From NCBI RefSeq assembly GCF_964355755.1, contig NC_092675.1, positions 14,213,312-14,277,311 of the forward strand: a stretch of DNA of 64,000 bases, in the 5' to 3' direction. Numbering within the stretch: the first letter of the stretch is position 1; the number at the start of each line of letters is the position of its first letter. Position numbers and translations under genes: made by a program. The notes beneath the pieces are model-generated. The model did no database searches. It was not told the origin of the DNA and was given only the letters and a program-made list of their open reading frames with translations. Source of the stretch: Antedon mediterranea. Its lineage: Eukaryota > Echinodermata > Crinoidea > Comatulida > Antedonidae. This document shows positions 26,290 through 38,699 of the stretch, piece after piece.

Positions 26290-27193
26290 ACTAGTGTTAA
26301 GATATCAGAAAAAGTCAAGCGCCCTCAGTGTTAGCAGACGAGGCTCCCCCGAGTCGCGCGGACATATAATTTTTGTTTACAAACCATTACTTCGCGAACG
26401 CCAAATTAAATTTCGCTATCGTGAGTTTTTATGTAGTAAAAACCTTTTATACAAAACTAAACGATTAAAAAAAGTGTATGTTCAATTAAAAAATAAATAT
26501 TTTATTGTTTCTTTACTATAAATTAATAAATAAACGACGATATTGTCCATTTTACTGAAATACTCTCCTGCACATAAACCAGGAAGTTGAGATAAATTGT
26601 GTAATGAAATAGTAAGCAATCGTAAGTAGAAAATATCATTGTATTCTTTACTTTTTTTGTGGATATAATTCATTTTTTTAGAAAAAGAACGAACTAGAAT
26701 ATAGTCCATCATTATTATATAAACAAAATAATACTAGTTTTGTTAATATAGCCTGGTTCAGTTTTTAGTAAAACTCGCATATTTTGCAACCCTTTTATAC
26801 ATTGTTATTGTTATCGGCGAGAAAACGGTTTGGCGATAGGCTTAGAAAGTTTGTTGACGCCCGCGATGACCGTGACAGTAATGTGGGCCTAGAATGAAGC
26901 TAGGCCGAAAGATAGAAAATTCGTAATAGTTAAACCTTTAATTACCATAATCCTAAATGTAATCATTATAACTGTTACCAAATAATTAATGGCATGTGTT
27001 TATAATAATAATTATTGCTTTCCTGGTGCATTTTTAGGCTAGCTGGTGGGACTGAGTGACAGTCACAGCCTAGGCTAGGCCTTAATATTAATACATTTTT
27101 ACAGCATACTAATGGTTTAATATTTTGGCTATTAGCTCTCTTGTTTGGATTTGTTTGTACACAAAACTGAAGTACTGTAGATTTAAAAATTGA
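26290..27193. other. Transposon 2, left interior, no recognisable gene
   Basis: This holds a GC-richer subterminal patch (GCGCCCTC near 26,320, then GAGTCGCGCGG near 26,350), followed by AT-rich sequence. A second GC-richer patch lies at about 26,815-26,890 and a CCTAGGCTAGGCC cluster at about 27,068-27,080. Open frames of up to about 120 codons lie on both strands, but none shows domain features and one overlaps the real exon antisense. If the element once carried upstream exons of the gene remnant, I could not find them here. Confidence 0.45.
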
Positions 27194-28394
27194 TTTATTT
27201 TTAAAGGAAAGTACAGTTGCATCTATTGTTTTTGTAATCAAGATGACATCAGAACCAACAATGTTCCTCAAGCCTGTAGATATCTCAAGGCCTACAAGTC
27301 TTTTGTAGACCATGGCAGTGAACAAAAAGAAGCAAAACAATATCGCACAGCGTTGTTAGACCATACCTGGTAGACATTGAATTAAACAGGGTAGGTAAAT
27401 AATCATAACCACCTCTTTAGAAAGTTTAATACACACTCCAAACAATGAAATGTGTGTTTGTACTTCATATTATTTATTAAAGAACAATGTTAGTATAAAA
27501 TAACTGTCGAAACAAACAATTGTTACAGTAATTTATAAATATACCTCTTTTCTTTATTAAATATTCCCTCAATCAACTATTTTTCCAGGTGTCAATATGT
27601 TATAATATTCAACATGGGACAGGATGCTGACATCTTGACTGGTAAATTCAAATGTTGTTTCAACTTTACATTGACATTACATAATAACTCAATTGGTCAA
27701 GTTGCTCTTTAAATATACATTGTCCCTTTGAGCATAGAATTTCAAAATTGTTTATCCTATTTTTATGCATAATAAAGCAAACCTTTGGCTGGAACTTATT
27801 TTCCTATGAATTATCCATATATTATCATTATCTGCTACAAGAAATAGTTGTTGATTGACATTTATTTGGTTGACCAATATTGTTTAATCGCAGGTGATCA
27901 TCTAGCAGAAAGAGAAAATCAGAAGCTGCAGCACATTGACATGCTACAAAGTACAATGATTAAAATCCAGTCTTTAGAAGAGAATCTTGAGCATTTAAGA
28001 AATGAACTCTCAGTGTCACTTGTGACAAAACAGCATAGTAAGATTGCAGAGACTGGCCACAGAATAAATCTAAAAGAACAAGAGGTCAAAGACTTGGTCA
28101 GTCCTACATTATACACCTTTAAAATTATGTCTAAAACATGCAAATACTATAAAAATTAATGCCATATTTCTTTTATATATTTTATATAGCGAACTACTAT
28201 GAACCAAGAGATTTGAAACTGGACCTCTATGTACAAAAATGGACGAGGTATTTAGAAAAAATAAATTCCTCGACAGCAGTACCATGGAAAAAGTTTTGTG
28301 GGAAATCATGAAGTCACATCTGACGTTTATTTCACCTGAGATCCAGCATGAAGTAACTAGGCCGGTAACTAAGTGGAGAAAAGTTGAGGAATAG
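27194..28394 (+). pseudogene. Decayed four-exon gene remnant with coiled coil and YHGKSFVGNH motif
   Basis: Four open segments join across canonical GT-AG introns in matching phase. Exon 1 is open from 27,194 (a stop precedes it, no ATG) to 27,369. Exon 2 is 27,589-27,641 after TTTTTCCAG. Exon 3 is 27,894-28,096 after TTTAATCGCAG, with donor GTCAGT. Exon 4 starts at about 28,190 after TTTATATAG. Introns are 219, 252 and 93 bp. Exon 1 encodes a Cys-rich start (YSCIYCFCNQDD) and a charged helix. Exon 2 encodes MGQDADILTG across the junction. Exon 3 is a Glu/Lys/Gln-rich coiled coil. In exon 4 the frame breaks: RTTMNQE in one frame, then RFETGPLCTKMDEVFRKN in the next, then RQQYHGKSFVGNHE back in the first, and a last open stretch ending at 28,394. 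A motif like the latter recurs, as I remember it, in uncharacterised invertebrate proteins. The function is unknown; it may be the C-terminal part of a transposon protein or a captured host gene. Confidence 0.65.
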
Positions 28395-28554
28395 TTTGCT
28401 ATTTCTCAGTTAATTGTTACAGTATTGCATATTATTATGTACAGTATACTGTATGAATGGTAGTATTTTTGTGTGTTATTGCTAGAACAATGATTTTGAA
28501 AATATTTAACAAATGGTATATGAATTGTAATTGAATTTAATTTTTTGGAAGCTA
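28395..28554. other. AT-rich 3' flank of the gene remnant
   Basis: This short AT-rich stretch lies between the last stop codon of the gene remnant and the 0.45-kb duplication. No convincing polyadenylation site or other feature is seen. Confidence 0.4.
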
Positions 28555-29462
28555 TTTAATTTTAATTTGGTTTATATATATTATTGATTGATAACGGAAA
28601 TTGATGTTATTTAGTGATTTAGATTGTGATTGCATATATAATACAATACAAATATGAAAGAAATATGCATTTATAATTAAATATCTAATGTCGCAGTACT
28701 CTATAGCTTCTTTCTATTAATATATTACAGATCTTTGACTAAGACATGCTAGGTAGGCTGCTAGTCTTTAACCTGCTGATGATGTAGCCTAGCCTATATA
28801 GTATAGGCCTAGCTAGGCCTGTAACCTGGCCTACTCTGTACTCCTCTCTCCCAATATGAATGATTATTAAAAAAGCTTAGGCCTAGGCTAGGCCTAATTT
28901 TTAATTAGGACCAGGAACAAGTAATTAATCAGCTTTATAACAGGTCAACTGTCACTCAGGCCCCCGAATAGACATGTTTACGTGTTAAAAATAAACAGTT
29001 ATTTTATTTTAATTTGGTTTATATATTAATAATTATTTATTGATAACGGAAATTGATGTTATTTACTGATTTAGATTGTGATTGCATATCAAAATAATAA
29101 AAATACAATACAAATATGAAAGAAATATGCATTTATGATTAAATATCTAATGTCAAAGTACTCTATAGCTTCTTTCTATTAATATATTACAGATCTTTGA
29201 CTAAGACATGCTAGGTAGGCTGCTAGCCTTTAACCTGCTGATGATGTAGCCTAGCCTATTATATAATATAGGCCTAGCTAGGCCTGTAGCCTGGCCTACT
29301 CTGTACTTCTCTCCCAATATGAATGATTATTAAAAAAGCTTAGGCCTAGACTAGGCCTAATTTTTAATTAGGACCAGGAACAAGTAATTAATCAGCTTTA
29401 TAACAGGTCAACTGTCACTCAGGCCCTCCGAATATACATGTTTACGTGTTAAAAATAAACAG
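28555..29462 (+). repeat. Tandem duplication of about 450 bp inside transposon 2
   Basis: There are two adjacent copies, about 28,555-28,998 and 28,999-29,462. Both contain AATTTGGTTTATATAT, GATAACGGAAATTGATG, CTTTGACTAAGACATGC, CCTGCTGATGATGTAG, a cluster of AGGCCTAG motifs and a shared end, GTTAAAAATAAACAG. The offset is 447 bp at the left edge and 464 bp at the right, so small indels (for example an added TTATTT block and ATATA differences) separate the copies. Most of the remainder is identical, so the duplication is much younger than the gene decay next to it. Confidence 0.9.
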
Positions 29463-29994
29463 CCATTAGTCTTACACAGCTGGTTTTAACCACGCAAGGG
29501 AGCCTGGGCATAGCCTATTATAAGCTAGCATAGGAAAAAATCCAGCCAGGCAATATGAATACGATGCTTGTTAAAACATTCAAGGATAACTAAAGTATCC
29601 AACTAAATCAAAGAATTCAACAGAAAAAATTATTTTTAAACTGATATGGAAAACAACATTTATACCTACTTTTTTAAATGTATCGCTTGAGAAAAAAACT
29701 GGCGTTGGGTGTACAATTTTCAATTACATTACCTCTTAAAATCCACGTGATAAAACGACGACCACATGTTTTTCACCTTCATCCAGAGTTGTTCTAATGA
29801 ATATTCATTATTTTTCTGACTTTCGCGGTCTTTATTTGTTTTTATTGGCTATTAAAAACAGTCGTTTTATGCTTGATTGCTTCCGGGTTTCCTCATGTGG
29901 TTTGTATACAATATGTTTTCGGAATCGCTACTCCATAAAACGCTATGAAACGTTGGGGGCGCTGCACTTAATTCATATTTCTGGAACAGCTGTG
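29463..29994. other. Right subterminal region of transposon 2, no gene
   Basis: This is mixed AT-rich sequence with a GC-richer end (GTTGGGGGCGCTGCAC about 29,952-29,967) just before the right TIR. The GGGCGC/GCGCCC motif also sits near the left end, so it may be subterminal recognition sequence. The 81-codon open frame here runs through the TIR into the satellite and is accidental. Confidence 0.45.
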
Positions 29995-32900
29995 AGACGT
30001 TTTAGACCATTTTGTGATTTTCGAAAAAACTTGTTAACATAAAAACACCAAAGTGCTTAGAATAATTTCAAATCGCATTTGGAGACGTTTTAGACCATTT
30101 TGTGATTTTTGAAAAAACTTGTTAACATAAAAACACCAAAGTGCTTAGAATAGCTTCAAATCGTATTTGGAGACGTTTTAGACCATTTTGTGATTTTCGA
30201 AAAAACTTGTTAACATAAAAACACCAAAGTGCTTAGAATTGCTTCAAATCGCATTTGGAGACGTTTTAGACCATTTTGTGCATTTCGATGAAACTTGGTT
30301 ACACAAAAACATCAAAGTGCTTAAAATCACATTATAAACCATTTTAGACCATTTTGAGCATTTCGATAACACTTTTCACACAAAAACATCAAAGAGCACA
30401 AAATAGCTTAATATCGTATTTAAAAACGTTTTAGACCATTTTGAGCATTTCGACAAAACTTTTTCACACAAAACACCAAAGTGCTTAGAATAGCTTCAAA
30501 TCGCATTTGGAGACGTTTTAGACCATTTTGTGATTTTCGAAAAAACTTGTTAACATAAAAACATCAAAGTGTACAGAATAACTTCAAATCGCATTTGGAG
30601 ACCGTTTTAGGCCAATTTGTGATTTTCGAAAAAACTTGTTAACCTAAAAATACCAAAGTGTTTAGAATAGCTTCAAATAGCATTTGGAGACGTTTTAGAC
30701 CATTTTGTGATTTTCGAAAAAACTTGTTAACATAAAAACACCAAAGTGCTTAGAATAGCTTCAAATCGCATTTGGAGACATTCTAGACCAATTTGTGATT
30801 TTTGAAAAAACTTGTTAACAAAAAAACACCAAAGTGCTTACAATAGCTTCAAATCGTATTTGGAGACGTTTTAGACCATTTTGTGATTTTCGAAAAAACT
30901 TGTTAACATAAAAACACCAAAGTACTTAGAATAGCTTCAAATCGCATTTGGAGACGTTTTAGACCATTTTGTGCATTTCGATGAAACTTGGTTACACAAA
31001 AACATCAAAGTGCTTAAAATCACATTATAAACCGTTTTAGACCATTTGAGCATTTCGATAACACTTTTAACACAAAAACATCAAAGAGCACAAAATAGCT
31101 TATTATCGTATTTAAAAACGTTTTAGACCATTTTGAGCATTTCGACAAAACTTTTTCACACAAAACACCAAAGTGCTTAGAATAGCTTCAAATCGCATTT
31201 GGAGACGTTTTAGACCAATTTGTGCATTTCAATGAAACTTGGTTACACAAAAACATCAAAGTGCTTAAAATCACATTATAAATCGTTTTAGACCATTTTG
31301 AGCATTTTGATAACACTTTTCACACAAAAACATCAAAGAGCACAAAATAGCTTAATATCGTATTTAAAAACGTTTTAGACCATTTTGAGCATTTCGACAA
31401 AACTTGTTAACATAAAAACACCAAAGTGCTTAGAATAGCGTCAAATCGTATTTGGAGACGTTTTAGACCATTTTGTGATTTTCGAAAAAACTTGTTAACA
31501 TAAAAACACCAAAGTGCTTAGAATAGCTTCAAATCGCATTTGGAGACGTTTTAGACCATTTTGTGCATTTCGATGAAACTTGGTTACACAAAAACATCAA
31601 AGTGCTTAAAATCACATTATAAATCGTTTTAGATCATTTTGTGCATTTCGACAAAACTTTTTTCACACAAAATACCAAAGTGCATAGAATAGCTTCAAAT
31701 CGCATTTGGAGACGTTTTAGACCATTTTGTGATTTTCGAAAAAACTTTTTAACATAAAAACACCAAAGTTCTTAGAATAGCTTAAAATCACATTTGGAGA
31801 CGTTTTAGACCATTTTGTGATTTTCGAAAAAACTTGTTAACATAAAAACACGAAAGTGCTTAGAATAGCTTCAAATCGCATTTGGAAGCGTTTTAGACCA
31901 TTTTGTGATTTTCGAAAAAAATTGTTAACATAAAAACACCAAAGTGCTTAGAATCACATTATAAACCGTTTTAGACCATTTTGAGCATTTCGATAACACT
32001 TTTCACACAAAAACATTAAAGAGCACAAAATAGCTTAATATCGTATTTAAAAACGTTTTAGACCATTTTGAGCATTTAGACAAAACTTTTTCAAACAAAA
32101 CACCAAAGTGCTTAGAATAGCTTCAAATCGCATTTGGAGACGTTTTAGAACATTTTGTGTTTTTCGAAAAAAACTGTTAACATAAAAACACCAAAGTGCT
32201 TAGAATAGCTTCAAATCGCATTTGGAGACGTTTTAGAACATTTTGTGTTTTTCGAAAAAACCTGTTAACATAAAAACACCAAAGTGCTTAGAATAGCTTC
32301 AAATCGCATTTGGAGACGCATTAAACCATTTTCTGATTTTTTGAAAAAACTTGTTAACATAAAAACACCAAAGTGCTTAGAATAGCTTCAAATCACATTT
32401 GGAGACTTTTTAGACCATTTTGTGATTTTCGAAAAAACTTGTTAACATAAAAACACCAAAGTGCTTAGAATAGCGTCAAATCGTATTTGGAGACGTTTTA
32501 GACCATTTTGTGATTTTCGAAAAAACTTGTTAACATAAAAACACCAAAGTGCTTAGAATAGCTTCAAATCGCATTTGGAGACGTTTTAGACCATTTTGTG
32601 TTTTTCGAAAAAACTTGGTTACACAAAAACATCAAAGTGCTTAAAATCACATTATAAACCGTTTTAGACCATTTTGAGCATTTCGATAACACTTTTCACA
32701 CAAAAACATCATAGAGCACAAAATAGCTTAATATCGTATTTAAAAACGTTTTAGACCATTTTGAGCATTTCGACAAAACTTGTTAACATAAAAACACCAA
32801 AGTGCTTAGAATGGCTTCAATCGCATTTGGAGACGCTTTAGACCATTTTGTGATTTTCGAAAAAAATTGTTAACATAAAAACACCAAAGTGCTTAGAATC

Positions 32901-35900
32901 ACATTATAAACCGTTTTAGACCATTTTGAGCATTTCGATAACAATTTTCACACAAAAACATCAAAGAGCACAAAATAGCTTAATATCGTATTTAAAAATG
33001 TTTTAGACCATTTTGAGCATTTAGAAAAAACTTTTTCACACAAAACACCAAAGTGCTTAGAATAGCTTCAAATCGTATTTGGAGACGTTTTAGACCATTT
33101 TGAGATTTTCGAAAAAACTTGGTTACACAAAAACATCAAAGTGCTTAAAATCACATTATAAACCGTTTTAGACCATTTTGAGCATTTCGATAACACTTTT
33201 CACACAAAAACATCAAAGAGCACAAAATAGCTTAATATCGTATTTAAAAACGTTTTAGACCATTTTGAGCATTTCGACAAAACTTTTTCACACAAAACAC
33301 CAAAGTGCTTAGAATAGCTTCAAATCGCATTTGGAGACGTTTTAGACCAATTTGTGCATTTCGATGAAACTTGATTACACAAAAACATCAAAGTGCTTAA
33401 AATCACATTATAAACCGTTTTAGACCATTTTGAGCATTTCGATAAAACTTTTCACACAAAAACATCAAAGAGCACAAAATAGCTTAATATCGTATTTAAA
33501 AACGTTTTAGACCATTTTGAGCATTTAGACAAAACTTTTTCACACAAAACTCCAAAGTGCTTAGAATAGCTTTAAATCGCATTTGGAGACGTTTTAGAAC
33601 ATTTTGTGTTTTTCGAAAAAACCTGTTAACATAAAAACACCAAAGTGCTTAGAATAGCTTCAAATCGCATTTGGAGACTATTTAGACCATTTTGTGATTT
33701 TTGAAAAAACTTGTTAACATAAAAACACGAAAGTGCTTAGAATAGCTTCAAATCGCATTTGGAAACATTTTAGACCATTTTGTGATTTTCGAAAAAGATT
33801 GTTAACATAAAAACACCAATGTGCTTAGAATCACATTATACACCGTTTTAGACCATTTTGAGCATTTCGATAACAATTTTCACACAAAAACATCAAAGAG
33901 CACAAAATAGCTTAATATCGTATTTAAAAATGTTTTAGACCATTTTGAGCATTTAGATAAAACTTTTTCACACAAAACACCAAAGTGCTTAGAATAGCTT
34001 CAAATCGCATTTGGAGACGGTTTAGAACATTTTGTGATTTTGAAAAAACTTGTTAACATAAAAACACCAAAGTGCTTAGAATAGCTTCAAATCGCATTTG
34101 GAGACGTTTTAGACCATTTTGTGATTTTCGAAAAAACTTGTTAACATAAAAACACCAAAGTGCTTAGAATAGCTTCAAATCACATTATAAACCGTTTTAG
34201 ACCATTTTGAGCATTTCGATAACACTTTTCACACAAAAACATGAAAGAGCACAAAATAGCTTAATATCGTATTTAAAAACGTTTTAGACCATTTTGAGCA
34301 TTTAGACAAAACTTTTTCACACAAAACACCAAAGTGCTTAGAATAGCTTCAAATCGCATTTGGAGACGTTTTAGACCATTTTGTGCATTTCGATGAAACT
34401 TGGTTACACAAAAACATCAAAGTGCTTAAAATCACATTATAAATCGTTTTAGACCATTTTGAGCATTTCGACAAAACTTTTTCACACAAAATACCAAAGT
34501 GCTTAGAATAGCTTCAAATCGCATTTGGAGACGTTTTAGACCATTTTGTGATTTTCGAAAAAACTTGTTAACATAAAAACACCAAAGTGTTTAGAATAGC
34601 TTCAAATCGCATTTGGAGACGTTTTAGACCAATTTGTGATTTTCGAAAAAACTTATCAACATAAAAACACCAAAGGGTTTAGAATAGCTTCAAATCGCAT
34701 TTTGAGACGTTTTAGACCATTTTGTGATTTTCGAAAAAACTTGTTAACATAAAAACACGAAAGTGCTTAGAATAGCTTCAAATCGCATTTGGAAACGTTT
34801 TAGACCATTTTGTGATTTTCGAAAAAACTTGTTAACATAAAAACACGAAAGTGCTTAGAATAGCTTCAAATCGCATTTGGAAACGTTTTAGACCATTTTG
34901 TGATTTTCGAAAAAAATTGTTAACATAAAAACACCAAAGTGCTTAGAATCACATTATAAACCGTTTTAGACCATTTTGAGCATTTCGATAACACTTTTCA
35001 CACAAAAACATCAAAGAGCACAAAATAGCTTAATATCGTATTTAAAAACGTTTTAGACCATTTTGAGCATTTCGACAAAACTTTTTCACACAAAACACCA
35101 AAGTGCTTAGAATAGCTTCAAATCGCATTTGGAGACGTTTTAGACCATTTTGTGATTTTCGAAAAAACTTGTTAACATAAAAACATCAAAGTGTACAGAA
35201 TAACTTCAAATCGCATTTGGAGACCGTTTTAGGCCAATTTGTGATTTTCGAAAAAACTTGTTAACCTAATAATACCAAAGTGTTTAGAATAGCTTCAAAT
35301 CGCATTTAGAGATGTTTTAGACCATTTTGTGATTTTCGAAAAAACTTGTTAACATAAAAACACCAAAGTGCTTAGAATAGCTTCAAATTGCATTTGGAGA
35401 CATTTTAGACCAATTTGTGATTTTTGAAAAAACTTGTTAACATAAAAACACCAAAGTGCTTACAATAGCTTCAAATCGTATTTGGAGACGTTTTAGACCA
35501 TTTTGTGATTTTCGAAAAAACTTGTTAACATAAAAACACCAAAGTACTTAGAATAGCTTCAAATCGCATTTGGAGACATTTTAGACCAATTTGTGATTTT
35601 TGAAAAAACTTGTAAACATAAAAACACCAAAGTGCTTACAATAGCTTCAAATCGTATTTGGAGACTATTTAGACCATTTTGTGATTTTTGAAAAAACTTG
35701 TTAACATAAAAACACGAAAGTGCTTAGAATAGCTTCAAATCGCATTTGGAAACGTTTTAGACCATTTTGTGATTTTCGAAAAAGATTGTTAACATAAAAA
35801 CACCAATGTGCTTAGAATCACATTATACACCGTTTTAGACCATTTTGAGCATTTCGATAACAATTTTCACACAAAAACATCAAAGAGCACAAAATAGCTT

Positions 35901-37578
35901 AATATCGTATTTAAAAATGTTTTAGACCATTTTGAGCATTTAGATAAAACTTTTTCACACAAAACACCAAAGTGCTTAGAATAGCTTCAAATCGCATTTG
36001 GAGACGGTTTAGAACATTTTGTGATTTTGAAAAAACTTGTTAACATAAAAACACCAAAGTGCTTAGAATAGCTTCAAATCGCATTTGGAGACGTTTTAGA
36101 CCATTTTGTGATTTTCGAAAAAACTTGTTAACATAAAAACACCAAAGTGCTTAGAATAGCTTCAAATCACATTATAAACCGTTTTAGACCATTTTGAGCA
36201 TTTCGATAACACTTTTCACACAAAAACATGAAAGAGCACAAAATAGCTTAATATCGTATTTAAAAACGTTTTAGACCATTTTGAGCATTTAGACAAAACT
36301 TTTTCACACAAAACACCAAAGTGCTTAGAATAGCTTCAAATCGCATTTGGAGACGTTTTAGACCATTTTGTGCATTTCGATGAAACTTGGTTACACAAAA
36401 ACATCAAAGTTCTTAAAATCACATTATAAATCGTTTTAGACCATTTTGAGCATTTCGACAAAACTTTTTCACACAAAATACCAAAGTGCTTAGAATAGCT
36501 TCAAATCGCATTTGGAGACGTTTTAGACCATTTTGTGATTTTCGAAAAAACTTGTTAACATAAAAACACCAAAGTGTTTAGAATAGCTTCAAATCGCATT
36601 TGGAGACGTTTTAGACCAATTTGTGATTTTCGAAAAAACTTATCAACATAAAAACACCAAAGGGTTTAGAATAGCTTCAAATCGCATTTTGAGACGTTTT
36701 AGACCATTTTGTGATTTTCGAAAAAACTTGTTAACATAAAAACACGAAAGTGCTTAGAATAGCTTCAAATCGCATTTGGAAACGTTTTAGACCATTTTGT
36801 GATTTTCGAAAAAACTTGTTAACATAAAAACACGAAAGTGCTTAGAATAGCTTCAAATCGCATTTGGAAACGTTTTAGACCATTTTGTGATTTTCGAAAA
36901 AAATTGTTAACATAAAAACACCAAAGTGCTTAGAATCACATTATAAACCGTTTTAGACCATTTTGAGCATTTCGATAACACTTTTCACACAAAAACATCA
37001 AAGAGCACAAAATAGCTTAATATCGTATTTAAAAACGTTTTAGACCATTTTGAGCATTTCGACAAAACTTTTTCACACAAAACACCAAAGTGCTTAGAAT
37101 AGCTTCAAATCGCATTTGGAGACGTTTTAGACCATTTTGTGATTTTCGAAAAAACTTGTTAACATAAAAACATCAAAGTGTACAGAATAACTTCAAATCG
37201 CATTTGGAGACCGTTTTAGGCCAATTTGTGATTTTCGAAAAAACTTGTTAACCTAATAATACCAAAGTGTTTAGAATAGCTTCAAATCGCATTTAGAGAT
37301 GTTTTAGACCATTTTGTGATTTTCGAAAAAACTTGTTAACATAAAAACACCAAAGTGCTTAGAATAGCTTCAAATTGCATTTGGAGACATTTTAGACCAA
37401 TTTGTGATTTTTGAAAAAACTTGTTAACATAAAAACACCAAAGTGCTTACAATAGCTTCAAATCGTATTTGGAGACGTTTTAGACCATTTTGTGATTTTC
37501 GAAAAAACTTGTTAACATAAAAACACCAAAGTACTTAGAATAGCTTCAAATCGCATTTGGAGACGTTTTAGACCATTT
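29995..37578 (+). repeat. Satellite array, block 3
   Basis: Same family and orientation. It begins with the AGAC duplicate and finishes the type A monomer cut by transposon 2. With the insert removed, 24.5-26.3 kb and its continuation after 29,995 form a tandem repeat of period 1,726 bp (TTAAAATCGC at 24,531 and 26,257; TTGCTTCAAA at 24,791 and 30,239, which is 5,448 = 1,726 + 3,722). The right half is a 1,987-bp duplication. No coding sequence is present. Confidence 0.97.
33671..37578 (+). repeat. 1,987-bp tandem segmental duplication in satellite
   Basis: Copy 1 is about 33,671-35,657 and copy 2 about 35,658-37,578 (the second is cut near its end by transposon 3). Rare variants recur at a constant offset of 1,987 bp: TTGGAGACTATTTAG at 33,671 and 35,658, CATTTTGAGACG (about 34,700 and 36,687), TTAACCTAATAATACC at 35,261 and 37,248, and TACAGAATAA at 35,194 and 37,181. 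Only scattered single-base differences were seen, such as AAGTGCTTAAAATC against AAGTTCTTAAAATC at about 36,411. This is a very recent duplication of roughly two dozen monomers. Confidence 0.93.
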
Positions 37579-37619
37579 GTGACCCGATCTGGCAAAACCC
37601 TCTCTTTGTCGGCAATTCA

Positions 37620-38699
37620 AAATTCACGTAATCAGTCAAAATACGTCCAAATCGACTACCCTGGCAGATTACATGTTTTTGCATTTTCGAAATATTTCAC
37701 TATCTAAGAATACGTCTACCTGATTTAAACTCCCGAAATTTAACTAAAATTATGAAAAAAGAGAGTTTTAAAAACATGTATTTTCCTCAAGCCTAACAAT
37801 TTATTCACGATCTACGCTAAAATTTTGCGTAAATTCAGTTGAAAGTTGCCGAGTTTTACGACATTTTGATCGCCAGTTCGCTGCACAATGTTGAAAGGTC
37901 ACACATCAAAATAAAGCTCATCCATTTGACATTCCAAATATGGAAGTTTTAGGGCGGAGTTTAAAGAAGGAACCAATGAAAACTTTGATTTACTATGACA
38001 TCATTTCAGAAAATTCGGTTCTTCGAAGTTTCTGGAACAGCGAACTGCGTGTGTTGCTATGGCGCATCATCGCAATAACAAACGTTATTGGTCAACGCGC
38101 TAGATGTTATACGCTCTACGCGCGGAAATAAAAAGTTGTTTACATTTTTGTGAGGTTATTTTTATTTTACACACAGCATGTCGTAAATTGGAATAAAAAC
38201 GATTTTAATATTCAAAGTAAAGTGTTCTGCAATAGCTGTAGTGTGTATTTGTTTATTCCATAGTAAAATAGACAAGTCAAAAACAATTCACGTCATAAAT
38301 TCAATTGTATTTTCTATATTTTTTTGGGCTAGTAGGCCCTAGGCCTAATTTTATTATGGTTGTAGGCCTACTACTACTGGGCCTAGCTTTATATTATTGT
38401 CAATAGTTTTATTTATACATTTTATATATCCAATCGGCTCTTAATTATTTATTTAATTTATTATCCATTCCTTTCATATTAAATGTTTTTTTAAATCATT
38501 GGATTCAAGCCCAAACATCACAGCGAATCTTCCACGTTATAAAAAAAAACAAATGTAATCGTCAATACAGTGTAATGTTAGCTTGCAATTAGCTGTGACT
38601 CTGCAAGGCGCCTAACTTGTCTAGACTAACGCTAGCCCCCGTGTCGATGCACCGCTGCCATACACGGCCTGATGAACACCCATCATCAGTAGGTCTTAA
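37620..38699. other. Transposon 3 left interior, no gene recognised
   Basis: This is unique-looking, moderately AT-rich sequence. A 63-codon open frame at 37,940-38,131 starts in a GC-richer patch around 37,940-38,130; nothing supports it as a gene. AGGCCTA motifs cluster at about 38,330-38,393. The last 100 bp before the nested element are GC-richer and include GCTAGCCCCC. Confidence 0.45.

Larger units (their letters stand above)
26277..29994 (+). mobile_element. DNA transposon 2, 3.7 kb, CAC-type termini, 4-bp AGAC target duplication
   Basis: The insert interrupts a type A monomer with AGAC on both sides (26,273-26,276 and 29,995-29,998). The uninterrupted monomer has one AGAC in GGAGACGTTTTAG. 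The left end reads CACAGTTGTTTCA and the inverted right end CACAGCTGTTCCA. The same terminal motif with a 4-bp TSD bounds transposon 4, so the two belong to one family. CAC termini with a 4-bp duplication suit the CACTA/Mirage/Chapaev group; I cannot confirm this without a transposase match. Inside are a broken multi-exon gene on the plus strand and a tandem duplication of about 0.45 kb. AGGCCTA motifs are frequent. Strand is given as that of the gene remnant. Confidence 0.92.

Noticed and set aside
26277-26290. V(D)J-type recombination signal or RAG-like transposon end (CACAGTTG resembles CACAGTG)
   Set aside because: The TSD is 4 bp, where RAG/Transib elements make 5 bp. The heptamer is not exact, no nonamer is evident, and transposon 4 of the same family begins CACGG.
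26282-27340. Open frames of 76-121 codons in the left of transposon 2
   Set aside because: No motif, overlapping frames on both strands, and the 121-codon minus-strand frame is antisense to the better-supported exon 1.
37940-38131. 63-codon plus-strand open frame in transposon 3
   Set aside because: Short, no recognisable feature, and expected by chance in a GC-richer patch.
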